This document shows, piece by piece, positions 54,093-63,753 of a stretch of DNA of 64,000 nucleotides (position 1 is its first letter; each line of letters begins with the position of its first letter). Both the position numbers and the translations under genes were made by a program. The DNA comes from JAGMES01 sp023128035 (lineage in GTDB: Bacteria > Bacillota > Halanaerobiia > DY22613), in the NCBI GenBank assembly GCA_030627905.1, contig DAOVRZ010000011.1, positions 12,735-76,734 on the forward strand, read 5' to 3'. The notes below the pieces were generated by a model that saw only the letters and a list, made by a program, of their open reading frames with translations, did no database searches and was not told the origin of the DNA.

Positions 54093-55082
54093 ATGAAGGT
54101 TGGTAAACTCACACCGGAGAAATTAAATGAATTAATTTTTACTCAGCTTAAGTTCAGGCGGAAAGATGTTCTACTTCATCCTGGAATTGGTGAAGATTCA
54201 GCGGTGATAGATTTTGGCGAATTGGTTTGTGTGATTTCAACTGATCCAATTACTGGGGCATCCAAAGGAATTGGGCGTCTAGCAGTTCATGTCTCTTGTA
54301 ATGATCTGGCTTCTAATGGTGCTGAACCTGTTGGGGTGCAGTTGGTTATGCTTTTGCCTGAAGATATTGCTGAAGATAGAATAAGAGAGATTATGCAGGA
54401 AGTTGATCAAGGAGCAGCAGAATTGGGAATAGATGTTCTAGGTGGTCACACAGAAATCACTAGTTTAGTAAGTAAACCGATTATTTCCGCAACAGCTATA
54501 GGGAAAGCTTTGAAAGAGTCATATGTTACTTCTTCAGGTGCTAGATATGGGGATGATATTATTATAACTAAGGGCGCAGGGATTGAAGGGACTGCTATAC
54601 TTGCAAATGATTATGGTGAGTATCTCATAAATAAGGGTATTCAACCTGAAACTATAGAATCAGCGAAAAATTTCTTTGATGAGATTAGTGTTCTTCAAGA
54701 AGGATTGTTAGCAGCCAAGATGGGTGCCACTGCTATGCATGATGTGACTGAAGGTGGTATTTATGGTGCACTTTATGAATTGGCTAAAGCGTCACAATTA
54801 GGTTTTGATCTTTTTAAAGATCAAGTGACTATCCGTCCAGAAACTAAAGCTATCTGTGATGCGCTAAAAATTGACCCTTTAGGTTTAATATCTTCTGGAA
54901 CAATGTTAATTACTATTACTAATGGTGATGATTTGATTGAGGAACTGAAAAAGAAAGGGATTTTGGCTTGTAAGATTGGTAAAATGGTTCATTCTGGGGA
55001 AAATCTCTGGGTTAATGGAGAGAAAGAAGAGTTTAAACTTTTACCTCGTGATGAACTGTGGAGGATTTTAGAGGAGATATAA
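54093..55082 (+). CDS. AIR synthase / HypE-like protein
   Basis: 329 residues. PGIGEDSAVIDFG at the N-terminus, then STDPITGA, HVSCNDLASNGAEPVG and VLGGHTEIT are the ATP-binding motifs of the PurM/HypE/ThiL/SelD superfamily; HDVTEGGIYGALYELA is the second-domain signature. HypE proper ends with a Cys that is carbamoylated; this protein ends WRILEEI, so it is not HypE itself and the substrate is unknown. ATG 54093 follows GGAG. Confidence 0.85.
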   Translation: MKVGKLTPEKLNELIFTQLKFRRKDVLLHPGIGEDSAVIDFGELVCVISTDPITGASKGIGRLAVHVSCNDLASNGAEPVGVQLVMLLPEDIAEDRIREIMQEVDQGAAELGIDVLGGHTEITSLVSKPIISATAIGKALKESYVTSSGARYGDDIIITKGAGIEGTAILANDYGEYLINKGIQPETIESAKNFFDEISVLQEGLLAAKMGATAMHDVTEGGIYGALYELAKASQLGFDLFKDQVTIRPETKAICDALKIDPLGLISSGTMLITITNGDDLIEELKKKGILACKIGKMVHSGENLWVNGEKEEFKLLPRDELWRILEEI

Positions 55083-55232
55083 TCTTAATGATTAGCCCTT
55101 TTTAGATTGTTTAATCAATCTTTGAAGGGTATTTTATTTTTTCAACATAATCATACTTGGCTTGGTTATACTATTTTTACAAATGAAAAATTAAAGTTGT
55201 TCTATTTTGTTTTGGAAAAGGGGTTACTTAGA

Positions 55233-56069
55233 ATGAACTTGTATGTAACAAAAGAAGATCTATATCCCCATAAATTAGCCACTATTTTAGGAAGAGGTAA
55301 AAGATTAAAGTTAGTTTTAAAAGCATACCCAACAGAGAGCCGATTTAAAGCTGCTTCTCTCAAAGAAGTAGCAAAAGTGATTGGAATCAAGAATTTAGAG
55401 TCTAAAATCATGCGTCAACTAGCTACTCTTGACAGTACCTATAATGAATTAATCACTCCGCAATTTTTTTCTGCTCAAAGTATTAGACCTGATGCAAAAG
55501 TCATTATGGGGATGGATACAGAATATCTTTTAAGTCCTTTGGATTCGATTCAGTTTGTTATTTCTCAGAATGATCTATTTTATGCAGGTTTTATTTTTAC
55601 AAATTCTGATCTGGCTAATTCAGTTAAGCCAAAAGTGGGAATCCAACTACTGAGAGAAGTTATTCGAGATTTTCAACCTGATGTGATTGTGGGGCATAAT
55701 TTTAATTGTGATCGCTCTGTTTTAGAAAAGGTATATGAAGAAGAAATTCCAGAGCTTCATTATTATGATGATACTATGAAGATGGCTCGAAAAAGTCACT
55801 TAGCTAATATTATAGGTAGTGCAGCTTTAAAACGATTAGTTCAAGAACTTTTTTCAATTAAAGGAGTAGGATATTATACGGCTTATCAGAACTTATCAAC
55901 ATTTATTGAATATGGTTTAATGGACGCATTATTTCCTATTTATCTTCGACAATTTTTTATGACAGGTAAAAACCCAAACTTTAATAGACCAGAACGGTTG
56001 GATTATTTGATACCTTACCAAAACAAAATTGAATTAAAATACGAGAAAATTCATTTTCCTGTAGAATAA
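55233..56069 (+). CDS. DEDD-type 3'-5' exonuclease-like domain protein
   Basis: About 278 residues from ATG 55233, after AAAAGGGG; TTG 55107 would add 42 more. The RNase H-like exonuclease acids can be picked out: MGMDTEYL (Exo I, D-x-E), DVIVGHNFNCDRSVLEK (Exo II) and EYGLMDALF (Exo III, with Y and D). No polymerase domain is attached. It resembles the exonuclease domain of family-B polymerases in isolation. Alone between the HypE-like gene and glmU; function unproven. Confidence 0.6.
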   Translation: MNLYVTKEDLYPHKLATILGRGKRLKLVLKAYPTESRFKAASLKEVAKVIGIKNLESKIMRQLATLDSTYNELITPQFFSAQSIRPDAKVIMGMDTEYLLSPLDSIQFVISQNDLFYAGFIFTNSDLANSVKPKVGIQLLREVIRDFQPDVIVGHNFNCDRSVLEKVYEEEIPELHYYDDTMKMARKSHLANIIGSAALKRLVQELFSIKGVGYYTAYQNLSTFIEYGLMDALFPIYLRQFFMTGKNPNFNRPERLDYLIPYQNKIELKYEKIHFPVE

Positions 56070-56157
56070 AAAGAGGAGATTGTCCAAACGTATTGAAGAT
56101 ATTTTATGTGAGTTTGTAAACTACATGTGATTTAATTTGGTAAAGGAGGAAAAACTA

Positions 56158-57507
56158 ATGCACGATCTAGCAACGATTATATTAGCAGCAGGTAAAGGAA
56201 CTCGAATGAAATCACAGTTAATAAAAGTATTACATAAATTGGCAGGAAAGCCTATGTTGCAGCATTTAACTGATACAGCAGAAAGATTAGATTCTAAAAA
56301 AACCATTGTGGTAGCAGGGCATCAGGGTGATGTTGTTAAAGAAACTATTAGTGGAGAGAATTTAAATTTTGTTTATCAGTATGAACAAAAAGGTACTGGT
56401 CATGCAGTATTGCAGGCTAAAGAAGCATTGAAGGATTTTGAAGGAGCGACTTTAGTGCTTGTTGGAGATGCTCCGTTATTGACTGTAGATACTTTAAACA
56501 AGTTAATCGATATACATTTTGAACGTCAGGCTGATGCTACTATATTGAGTACATGTTTAGATAATCCGACTGGTTATGGTCGGATTATTCGTGATGAAAA
56601 TGGACGCTTTGTAAAGATTGTTGAACAAGCTGATTTAGTTAGAGAAGAAGCAGAAGTTAATGAAATCAATACTGGAATATATGTTTTCGATAACAAGCAA
56701 TTGTTTAAGACTCTTGATTTGGTTGAACCTAACAATAATCAAGGCGAATATTATCTTACTGATGTTTTTTCTATTCTTATTCGTAATAATGTGCTGGTTG
56801 AGGTCGTAGAGACTTATGATTCAGAAGAGACCATTGGAATCAATGATAGGGTTCGGTTGGCAGCAGCAGAGAAAATTTTGCGTTGTCGTATAAATGAATA
56901 TTGGATGCTTCAGGGCGTTACGCTAATCGATCCTGAAACCACCTATATTGATGATGAAGTTTTAATTGGTCAAGATACAATTATTTATCCATTCACCTTT
57001 ATTGAAGGTAAGACTAAGATTGGAAAAAATGTTTTTATTGGACCTAATTGTAGGATTAAAGATGCTAAAATTGGAGACGGTGTCAATGTTACTAATTCAA
57101 TTATTTTAGATAGTGTGGTTCATGAGGAAGTAAATATTGGCCCCTTTGCTTACATTCGTCCTGGTAATGAGATTCACGCTGGAGCTAAAATTGGTGATTT
57201 TGTTGAATTAAAAAAATCTGTAATTGGCAAAGGTAGTAAAATTCCACACTTAAGCTATATAGGCGATGCTGAAGTTGGAGAGAAATGCAATATTGGTGCA
57301 GGTACAATAACTGCAAATTATGATGGTAAGAATAAATCTAAAACTCGCATTGCTAATAAAGTTTTCATTGGAAGTAACTCGACATTGGTTGCACCTGTCG
57401 AGTTAAAGGAAGGGGCTAGAACTGGAGCAGGTACAGTGGTTACAAAAGATGTTCCTGAAAATACTACTGTAGTGGGAGTTCCAGGCCGTAAATTTGAAAA
57501 AAGGTAA
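56158..57507 (+). CDS. glmU: Bifunctional UDP-N-acetylglucosamine pyrophosphorylase / glucosamine-1-phosphate acetyltransferase
   Basis: 449 residues. The N-terminal pyrophosphorylase has ILAAGKGTRMKS and the YEQKGTGHAVLQA segment; the C-terminal left-handed beta-helix has hexapeptide repeats and the acetyltransferase region GNEIHAGAKIGDFVELKKS and GTITANYDGKNK. It makes UDP-GlcNAc for the cell wall. ATG 56158 follows AAAGGAGG. In Bacillus it sits directly after spoVG in the purR region; here it begins the right-hand part of that split block. Confidence 0.97.
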   Translation: MHDLATIILAAGKGTRMKSQLIKVLHKLAGKPMLQHLTDTAERLDSKKTIVVAGHQGDVVKETISGENLNFVYQYEQKGTGHAVLQAKEALKDFEGATLVLVGDAPLLTVDTLNKLIDIHFERQADATILSTCLDNPTGYGRIIRDENGRFVKIVEQADLVREEAEVNEINTGIYVFDNKQLFKTLDLVEPNNNQGEYYLTDVFSILIRNNVLVEVVETYDSEETIGINDRVRLAAAEKILRCRINEYWMLQGVTLIDPETTYIDDEVLIGQDTIIYPFTFIEGKTKIGKNVFIGPNCRIKDAKIGDGVNVTNSIILDSVVHEEVNIGPFAYIRPGNEIHAGAKIGDFVELKKSVIGKGSKIPHLSYIGDAEVGEKCNIGAGTITANYDGKNKSKTRIANKVFIGSNSTLVAPVELKEGARTGAGTVVTKDVPENTTVVGVPGRKFEKR

Positions 57508-57516
57508 ATTGATTTT

Positions 57517-57555
57517 AAAATTAAGAAATAATAACTTGTTATTATTTTGACTTTA
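57517..57555. repeat. Short hairpin repeat, TTAAGAAATAATAAC family
   Basis: TTAAGAAATAATAACTTGTT followed by ATTATTTTGACTTTA; nearly identical to 22327-22364. Lies just after glmU and before prs. Confidence 0.65.
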
Positions 57556-57602
57556 TTTTGCACATTATTTTACGTGTACTATTTAGGGGAGGGGAATTAA
57601 AA

Positions 57603-58544
57603 ATGAAAGACAAGGGAAACACACTGAAAATTTTTTCTGGTAATGCACATCTGGAACTGGCCCAGGAGGTTTGTGTTCAATTAGGGTGTGCTTTAGGAGA
57701 TGCGGAGATTTCTCGATTTAGTGATGGAGAGATTAACGTTAAGGTCAATGAAAGTGTAAGAGGTGCAGACGTTTTTCTTGTACAATCTACATGTCCACCT
57801 GTGAATGAGAATTTGATGGAACTTTTATGTATGATCGATTCTTGTCGTAGAGCATCTGCTAATCGGATTACTGCTGTTATTCCTTATTATGGTTATGCAC
57901 GGCAAGATCGTAAAGCTCAAGGGCGTGACCCAATCACAGCTAAACTGATAGCAAATATATTGACTACTGCTGGGGCTGACCGGGTTTTAACCATCGATTT
58001 GCATGCTCCACAGATTCAAGGTTTCTTTGATATCCCTGTTGATCATCTTTATGGAGCTCCAATTTTGGTAAAATATTTTAAGGAAAAGAATCTTGATAAT
58101 TTGACAGTTGTTGCTCCTGATGTAGGTGCAGTTAAGGATTCACGTTCTTTCGCTCAGAAATTAGAAGCAAATCTTGCAATTATTGATAAGCGTCGTCCTA
58201 AGGCAAATGTTTCTGAGGTTATGAATATCATTGGTGATGTTGAAGGTTGTGACCTGATTATTTTTGATGATATGATTGATACTGCTGGAACAATTACTCA
58301 AGCCGCTCATTCATTGAAGGAGAGGGGAGCAAAGACAATCTTTGCTTGCTGTACACATCCGGTTTTCTCTGGTCCAGCTATTCAGCGTTTGGCGGATGCT
58401 CCAATTGATGAAGTTATAGTTTTAAATACAATTCCACAAAATGAAGAGAGATTATCTAATTTAAAAATTCTTTCGGTAGCTGAATTAGTTGCTGGAGCTA
58501 TTAATAGAATTCATTTGCATCAGTCAGTTAGTGATCTTTTCTAA
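57603..58544 (+). CDS. prs: Ribose-phosphate pyrophosphokinase (PRPP synthetase)
   Basis: 313 residues. KIFSGNAHLELAQEV starts the protein; VNESVRGADVFLVQ, YYGYARQDRK, TIDLHAPQIQGFFDIPVDHL and the PRPP loop IIFDDMIDTAGT are all present. It makes PRPP from ribose 5-phosphate and ATP. ATG 57603 follows GGGGAGGGG. It follows glmU as in Bacillus. Confidence 0.97.
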   Translation: MKDKGNTLKIFSGNAHLELAQEVCVQLGCALGDAEISRFSDGEINVKVNESVRGADVFLVQSTCPPVNENLMELLCMIDSCRRASANRITAVIPYYGYARQDRKAQGRDPITAKLIANILTTAGADRVLTIDLHAPQIQGFFDIPVDHLYGAPILVKYFKEKNLDNLTVVAPDVGAVKDSRSFAQKLEANLAIIDKRRPKANVSEVMNIIGDVEGCDLIIFDDMIDTAGTITQAAHSLKERGAKTIFACCTHPVFSGPAIQRLADAPIDEVIVLNTIPQNEERLSNLKILSVAELVAGAINRIHLHQSVSDLF

Positions 58545-58627
58545 AAAGATGGATAAATTTTTTCAAAAAGGAAAAAATATCGCTATATAAGTAATTCATT
58601 TTGTTTTACGAAAGGGGAGCGATATTT

Positions 58628-59218
58628 TTGGAAAAACTAGCGCTGAAAGCTGAGGTGCGTGGAGACTATGGAAAAAGTTATTCACGAGAACTTAGGAATA
58701 AAGGTCAGATCCCTGCTGTTTTATATGGAAAAGATCAGGAACCTTTAGCGTTAGCCATCAGTGAAAAAGAGATGCACAAAGTTGTAGGCAAAAACTCACT
58801 AATTGATTTAGATTTTGAAATGGGAACTGAGGTTGTGGTGTTAAAAGATGTTCAGCGTGATCCTTTAAAAGGTTTTTTGCGCCATGCAGATTTTCATTCC
58901 ATCAACTTAAATGATAAGATTACGATTACAGTACCCATTCATCTTGAAGGTACTCCAGAAGGTGTAAAGGTGGGAGGAGTTCTTCAATACCAAAAACGTG
59001 ATATAGAATTAGAATGTTTACCGACCGAAATGCCAAAAAATTTGTGTGTTGATGTGAGCCATCTTAATGTTGGAGAATCGTTGCATATAGGTGATATTGA
59101 CGTTTCAGAAAATATGATTGTTCTCTCCTCTCCTGATGAAGTGGTTGCCTCAGTTATTCTTTTATCTAGCGGTGAAACTACTGATGAAGAGGGAGTTGAT
59201 GAGGAACAGGTTGAATAG
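58628..59218 (+). CDS. ctc: Ribosomal protein L25 / general stress protein Ctc
   Basis: 196 residues from TTG 58628, after AAAGGGGAG. The L25 domain (YSRELRNKGQIPAVLYGKDQ, DVQRDPLKGFLRHADFH) is followed by the TL5-type C-terminal beta domain (VPIHLEGTPEGVKVGGVL, LECLPTEMPKN) and an acidic tail. It binds 5S rRNA. An earlier TTG at 58601 has no ribosome site. Confidence 0.95.
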   Translation: MEKLALKAEVRGDYGKSYSRELRNKGQIPAVLYGKDQEPLALAISEKEMHKVVGKNSLIDLDFEMGTEVVVLKDVQRDPLKGFLRHADFHSINLNDKITITVPIHLEGTPEGVKVGGVLQYQKRDIELECLPTEMPKNLCVDVSHLNVGESLHIGDIDVSENMIVLSSPDEVVASVILLSSGETTDEEGVDEEQVE

Positions 59219-59241
59219 TTAGGTTAAAAATTGAATTGACA

Positions 59242-59275
59242 ATAGATGGCGTAATCATCAGATTACGCCATCTAT
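59242..59275 (+). terminator. Hairpin after ctc
   Basis: ATAGATGGCGTAATC is the exact reverse complement of the right arm around ATCA. The T tail is weak. Confidence 0.7.
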
Positions 59276-59318
59276 ACGTTTATTAAAGTCGTACTAAAAA
59301 AAAAGGGGGGGAAATGCC

Positions 59319-59891
59319 TTGTATTTAATTGTAGGACTAGGTAACCCTGGGAAAAAATATGAAGATACTAGACATAATATAGGTTTTAAGGTGATTTATG
59401 AACTCTCTAAAAAGCATGGAATTCGGGTATCTTCAACCAAGCATAGAGCTTTAATAGGACAGGGTATGATTAACAATAAGAAAGTTATTCTTGCTCAGCC
59501 CATGACTTTTATGAATCTGAGTGGAGAGGCAATTGCTCAACTTGTTAATTATTTTAAAGTTCCTTTGGAAAATTTTATGGTAATCTATGACGATCTGGAT
59601 TTAGAAACAGGGAAATTGAGGATGAGAAAAGCTGGTGGACATGGCTGTCATAATGGAATTCGTTCGATTATTGATCGCTTGGATACTAAATGTTTTCAAA
59701 GATTACGAATTGGAATAGGTCATCCTGGAGACCAGATGCCAGTGAGTAATTATGTCTTGAGTCGGTTTCTTAAAGAAGATCGGGATCTGATGGATAAAGC
59801 AGTTACCCGTGCTTGCGCTGGAATTGAGTTGTGGCTAGATAAAGGGATTGAGAAGGCTATGAATCAGATAAATTGTAAGAATGTTGAGTAG
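59319..59891 (+). CDS. pth: Peptidyl-tRNA hydrolase
   Basis: 190 residues from TTG 59319. The catalytic residues are visible in GLGNPGKKYEDTRHNIGF (Asn and His), VIYDDLDLETGKLR (Asp) and GGHGCHNGIRSI (His). It frees tRNA from stalled peptidyl-tRNA. It follows ctc as in Bacillus, and the MFS gene follows 11 bases on. Confidence 0.96.
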   Translation: MYLIVGLGNPGKKYEDTRHNIGFKVIYELSKKHGIRVSSTKHRALIGQGMINNKKVILAQPMTFMNLSGEAIAQLVNYFKVPLENFMVIYDDLDLETGKLRMRKAGGHGCHNGIRSIIDRLDTKCFQRLRIGIGHPGDQMPVSNYVLSRFLKEDRDLMDKAVTRACAGIELWLDKGIEKAMNQINCKNVE

Positions 59892-59902
59892 GGAGAAAAG
59901 TA

Positions 59903-61066
59903 ATGAAACGAGATATAAATATTTTACGAATATATGGGTTTGTACTCTTTATGGGGGTTGGAACATTCTTCCCCTTTATCTTTTTATATATTCGAGAATT
60001 AGGATTTTCGAATGTACAGATTGGTTTTTTTGCTGCGATTGGGCCAGCAGTGATGATGTTGATACAACCTTTTTGGGGTTGGGTAAGTGATTTAACTGGA
60101 CGTCCAGAGAGGGTTTTAATTTATTTGTCTTTGGGAATTGCAGGATCAGTTGCTTTGCTTGCGGTTGGAAGATCATTTATGAGTATTGTTATTTATATGA
60201 TCTTATTTAATTTATTTTATAGTTCACAAACACCTACCTATGACAGCATTGTATTTAGAACCATTGCTAAGAGTGATGTGAGTTATGGACAGATTCGCTG
60301 GTTAGGGTCATTAGGGTTTGCGCTAACAACCTATGGAGTTGGTAAGGTTATCGAAATTACCCACATTTCTGTGGCATTATGGAATTATGTAGTGATTGCT
60401 TTGTTGTTGGCTTTTCTTTCAATCCGTTTGCCTTCGGCAGTTAAGGAAAATATAATACGGAAAAATACACAAGAGCGAGTTAAAATCTGGCCATTGCTAA
60501 AAAATCGTGAATTTGTGATTTTTCTTTTAGCATCTGCTTTTGTAGTTGGGAGTAATGCTATAAATAATACTTTTTTCCCGTTTTTATTTAAGGAATTGGG
60601 TGGAGGGGAAAGTTTATTAGGTTTGGCAATGATGATAGCTGCTATTGCAGAGATTCCTTTTTTCTTCTTTTCTGCCAAATTAATTTGGAGATATCGTATC
60701 CCAAATTTATTACTTATTGCTTTTGGAGTGACAATTTTAAGATGGTTTTTAAATAGTATTGCTATTTCTCCTTATCAATTGTTGGCTTATCAATTACTGC
60801 ATAGTCTTACTTTTGGATTATTTTATTCTTCAGCAGTAGTATATGTTGATCGCTTGACACCGTCTAGATTGAGAACATCTGGTCAAAGTTTATTTTGGGC
60901 TACCACTTTTGGTTTTGGAAATGTAGTCGCCAATTTAGTTGGGGGTTGGATTTATCAGTATTACTCTGTCCAGACATTGTATGTGGTAGCTAGTGTTGCG
61001 GCAGCTTTGGGAACACTGATATTGGCTGTAGGTATTTTTTCTAGAAATGATCTTTATGGTAAATAG
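59903..61066 (+). CDS. MFS transporter, HcaT-like
   Basis: 387 residues with about twelve membrane segments. GFFAAIGPAVMMLIQPFWGW and VSDLTGRPERV form the loop 2-3 signature of the 3-phenylpropionate/H+ symporter-type MFS branch, and SSAVVYVDRLTPSRLRTSGQ the matching C-terminal motif. The substrate is not known. It is likely cotranscribed with pth. Confidence 0.88.
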   Translation: MKRDINILRIYGFVLFMGVGTFFPFIFLYIRELGFSNVQIGFFAAIGPAVMMLIQPFWGWVSDLTGRPERVLIYLSLGIAGSVALLAVGRSFMSIVIYMILFNLFYSSQTPTYDSIVFRTIAKSDVSYGQIRWLGSLGFALTTYGVGKVIEITHISVALWNYVVIALLLAFLSIRLPSAVKENIIRKNTQERVKIWPLLKNREFVIFLLASAFVVGSNAINNTFFPFLFKELGGGESLLGLAMMIAAIAEIPFFFFSAKLIWRYRIPNLLLIAFGVTILRWFLNSIAISPYQLLAYQLLHSLTFGLFYSSAVVYVDRLTPSRLRTSGQSLFWATTFGFGNVVANLVGGWIYQYYSVQTLYVVASVAAALGTLILAVGIFSRNDLYGK

Positions 61067-61079
61067 AGCTTATGAGGTT

Positions 61080-61102
61080 GGGCAAGATTTAATATCTTGC
61101 CC
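61080..61102 (+). terminator. Terminator after the MFS gene
   Basis: GGGCAAGAT pairs with ATCTTGCCC around a 5-base loop, followed by ATTTTATT. Confidence 0.75.
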
Positions 61103-61217
61103 ATTTTATTACATTTCATATTTTTTTAAAATTTCCCTTGCATTTTTTTTGAGTAGGTGCTATAATATAAATAGAACACGCGTTCTATCGGTGAGGAGAA
61201 TGTGGGGAGTGGGTAGG

Positions 61218-61813
61218 ATGTTAGGTGAGAGACTGGTCATTAATGCTGATCAGTACAAGGGATATAGTTTCTGGCGTAGGTTTCCGGGGTTAAAGCCATA
61301 TTGATCTCGACTTTAAACGCAGATGGAGAGAGTGAGGTTGCCTTTAAAGGCTTGGGGATGCCTTTAGATGAAGAGATGCCTTGTTATCTTTTAACCTGTA
61401 GTGAAGATTCTCCATTATATAAAAATATTGTACAATGTGGAGAATTTGTAGTTAACTTTCCAAGTGTTGATCTGGTAGATATTCTGCATTTTTGGTCTTT
61501 GAATTTTCGAGGCCAGCTTGTTAAGCCTGATGAGTTAGGGCTTGCTGTAGAAGTATCTGAAAAAGTGAAACCCTTTTGGATCCAGAAATGCTATGCTCAT
61601 CTTGAATGCCGTCTTGTGCAGGAGATGCATCATCAAGGCTATGTCATGCTTTTAGGGAAGGTTTTAGCTGGTTACCTAGACCAGAATTTTGCGGGGGATT
61701 CTGGTGAGAGTGGGGACTCAAATGGGATTATAAATAATAAAACGGTAGGTTATGTCTTCCCTTTTGGATATAGTTTGGTGGATCATGTTGATTTTATCAT
61801 TGAAAACCCTTAA
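61218..61813 (+). pseudogene. Flavin reductase-like split-barrel protein, single frameshift
   Basis: The first frame from ATG 61218 reads MLGERLVINADQYKGYSFWR then RFPGLKPY and stop; a second frame from 61301 continues ISTLNADGESEVAFKGLGMP to 61813. The joined protein (about 198 residues) looks like a flavin reductase/FMN-binding split barrel. One missing T in CCATATTG near 61298 would restore a single frame (PYLISTL). It is either a real mutation or a sequencing error. The second part alone starts at TTG and would lack the first strand. Confidence 0.75.
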
Positions 61814-61834
61814 TAAACTCTGTTTTACCCCTAG

Positions 61835-61874
61835 AAAGAGCTTTGACTACTAATGTAGTCAGGGCTCTTTTTTT
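61835..61874 (+). terminator. Terminator after the flavin reductase-like gene
   Basis: AAAGAGCTTTGACTAC pairs with GTAGTCAGGGCTCTTT (small mismatches), followed by a T-run. Confidence 0.85.
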
Positions 61875-62003
61875 ATGTTGAGAAAATTATGATTTTTGCA
61901 ATGTTTAGTTATAAAATACAAAGGATTTTAGATAAAAATATAGAAGTTAAAATATAATTATAATTTAATTCTAAACAAGAAAAATAATTTAGGGAGGGAA
62001 CAT

Positions 62004-63713
62004 ATGCTAAGAAAAAGATCATGGAAAGTTAAGTTTACTATAATGATTTTGTGTAGTTTGTTAATATTGGTTGGATTGATTCTCTTTACTGTAAAAATTC
62101 TGGTTACAAACCAGGCTGAAAAGACTGCTGTAGAAAAGGTGAAGTCTGATCTTAAAACAGGATATGAGATTTTGGATAGAGCATATCCTGGTTCATGGTA
62201 TCGTGATGGTGAAAAGTTATACAAAGGTAATACACTATTAAATGATAATTATGAAATAGTAGATCTAGTTGGGAGATTAACGGGAGATACGGTGACGATC
62301 TTTTGTGGTAATACTCGTGTGACGACTAATGTTATGAAAAATGGTAAAAGAGCAGTAGGAACAATAGTTTCAGATGAAGTCGTAGAAACGGTTTTAAGAC
62401 GAGGTCAAGACTATTATGGAGAAGCAAATGTTGTAGGTTATTTATACCAGACAGCTTATACATCATTAAAGGATGATAAAGGTAAAATCATAGGAATTTG
62501 GTATGTAGGAGCAAATAAACAATTTGTTGATCAAATGGTTCAAAAGACTTTTAAAGGGATTGGTATAGTATCTGGAATAATATTTTTCATTGTTGCATTT
62601 ATTTCATATTTTATAATGGGAAAAATGAGTAAACCATTAATTCTGATTTCTGAAAAAATGTCCATAGCTGAGATGGGTGATTTAACTATAGTTAATGAGA
62701 TAAATGAAACCCAGAAATCTGAAAGTAATGATGAAGTCAATAAAATTTCCCTGTCATTTAATGCAATGATTCTGGGTTTTAGGGCAATGATTAAAAATAT
62801 AATTCAGGTTTCAGAAGAAGTGGCTTCCTCTAGTGAAGAATTATCAGAAGCGGGAGAACAGGTAGGTCAGAGTACTGCACAAGTAGGAGGTGCTATGCAA
62901 GATATTGCTTCAGGAGCAGAAGAACAATTTGCTCAAATAGATGAAGCGGCGAACCTGATATCGAATCTGGTTAGTAAAATTAATGAAGTTGATTTAAAAT
63001 CTAAAGAAATGTCTGAAACAGCTGATACTACAATGGAAAAAATAGAATTAGGTAGTGAATCTGTGGGTATTTCAATTGAACAAATAAATAACCTAAAGAG
63101 GAGTACTATAGAGTCGGAAAAAGTTATGGTGAAGTTGGGCGATAAATCTGAAGCGATTGGTGGAATTATTCAATTGATCAGTAATATAGCCACTCAGACA
63201 AATCTATTAGCTTTAAATGCTGCTATTGAAGCGGCTAGAGCTGGAGAATCGGGGCGTGGATTTAGTGTAGTCGCAGATGAAATCAGAGTATTAGCTGAAG
63301 ATTCTGTAAAGGCTACAGAAAAAATAGTAGAGTTAATCCGAGAAATTCAAGGTGATGTTTCAAAAGCAGTAGTAAAAACTAACGAAAGTATAGAAATTGT
63401 TGATCAGAGTAAGAAAGCAATAGAAGTAACTGGTGAAGCATTCAATGAGATTAAGAGTAATACTGAGAGACTATATCAGTTCATTGGAGAAATAACCAAG
63501 AATACAAATGAGATGAACCTTTTTAGTGAACGGGTTCAACAAACAGTAGAAGAAATATCTACAGTTAGTGAACAGTTTTCCAGTAATACAGAAGAAGTAG
63601 CGGTATCAAATGAAGAGCAGTTAGCTGCAACTGACGAGATTATATCAGCAGCTAAACAACTTGCTGTAATGGCTGCTGAGCTAAGACGGTTTGTTACTAA
63701 ATTTAAAGTATAA
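62004..63713 (+). CDS. Methyl-accepting chemotaxis protein
   Basis: 569 residues, ATG after GGGAGGG. One membrane segment near 10-32, an extracellular single-Cache-like sensor (to about 185; DGEKLYKGNTLL, GDTVTIFCGNTRVTTNV), a second membrane segment (about 190-212), HAMP, then the cytoplasmic signalling domain with the hairpin tip NIATQTNLLALNAAIEAARA near 395. It reports an external ligand to CheA/CheW. No other chemotaxis gene is in the window. Confidence 0.93.
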   Translation: MLRKRSWKVKFTIMILCSLLILVGLILFTVKILVTNQAEKTAVEKVKSDLKTGYEILDRAYPGSWYRDGEKLYKGNTLLNDNYEIVDLVGRLTGDTVTIFCGNTRVTTNVMKNGKRAVGTIVSDEVVETVLRRGQDYYGEANVVGYLYQTAYTSLKDDKGKIIGIWYVGANKQFVDQMVQKTFKGIGIVSGIIFFIVAFISYFIMGKMSKPLILISEKMSIAEMGDLTIVNEINETQKSESNDEVNKISLSFNAMILGFRAMIKNIIQVSEEVASSSEELSEAGEQVGQSTAQVGGAMQDIASGAEEQFAQIDEAANLISNLVSKINEVDLKSKEMSETADTTMEKIELGSESVGISIEQINNLKRSTIESEKVMVKLGDKSEAIGGIIQLISNIATQTNLLALNAAIEAARAGESGRGFSVVADEIRVLAEDSVKATEKIVELIREIQGDVSKAVVKTNESIEIVDQSKKAIEVTGEAFNEIKSNTERLYQFIGEITKNTNEMNLFSERVQQTVEEISTVSEQFSSNTEEVAVSNEEQLAATDEIISAAKQLAVMAAELRRFVTKFKV

Positions 63714-63753
63714 ATATCAGATGAACAATTTGAAACCTATCTCAATTATAATC

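Noticed and set aside
54093..55082. Hydrogenase maturation protein HypE
   Set aside because: The C-terminal Cys that accepts the carbamoyl group is missing and no hyp genes are nearby, so only the superfamily is assigned.
60385..60678. 97-codon minus-strand frame inside the MFS gene
   Set aside because: Antisense to membrane helices of a clear transporter; composition is typical of shadow frames.
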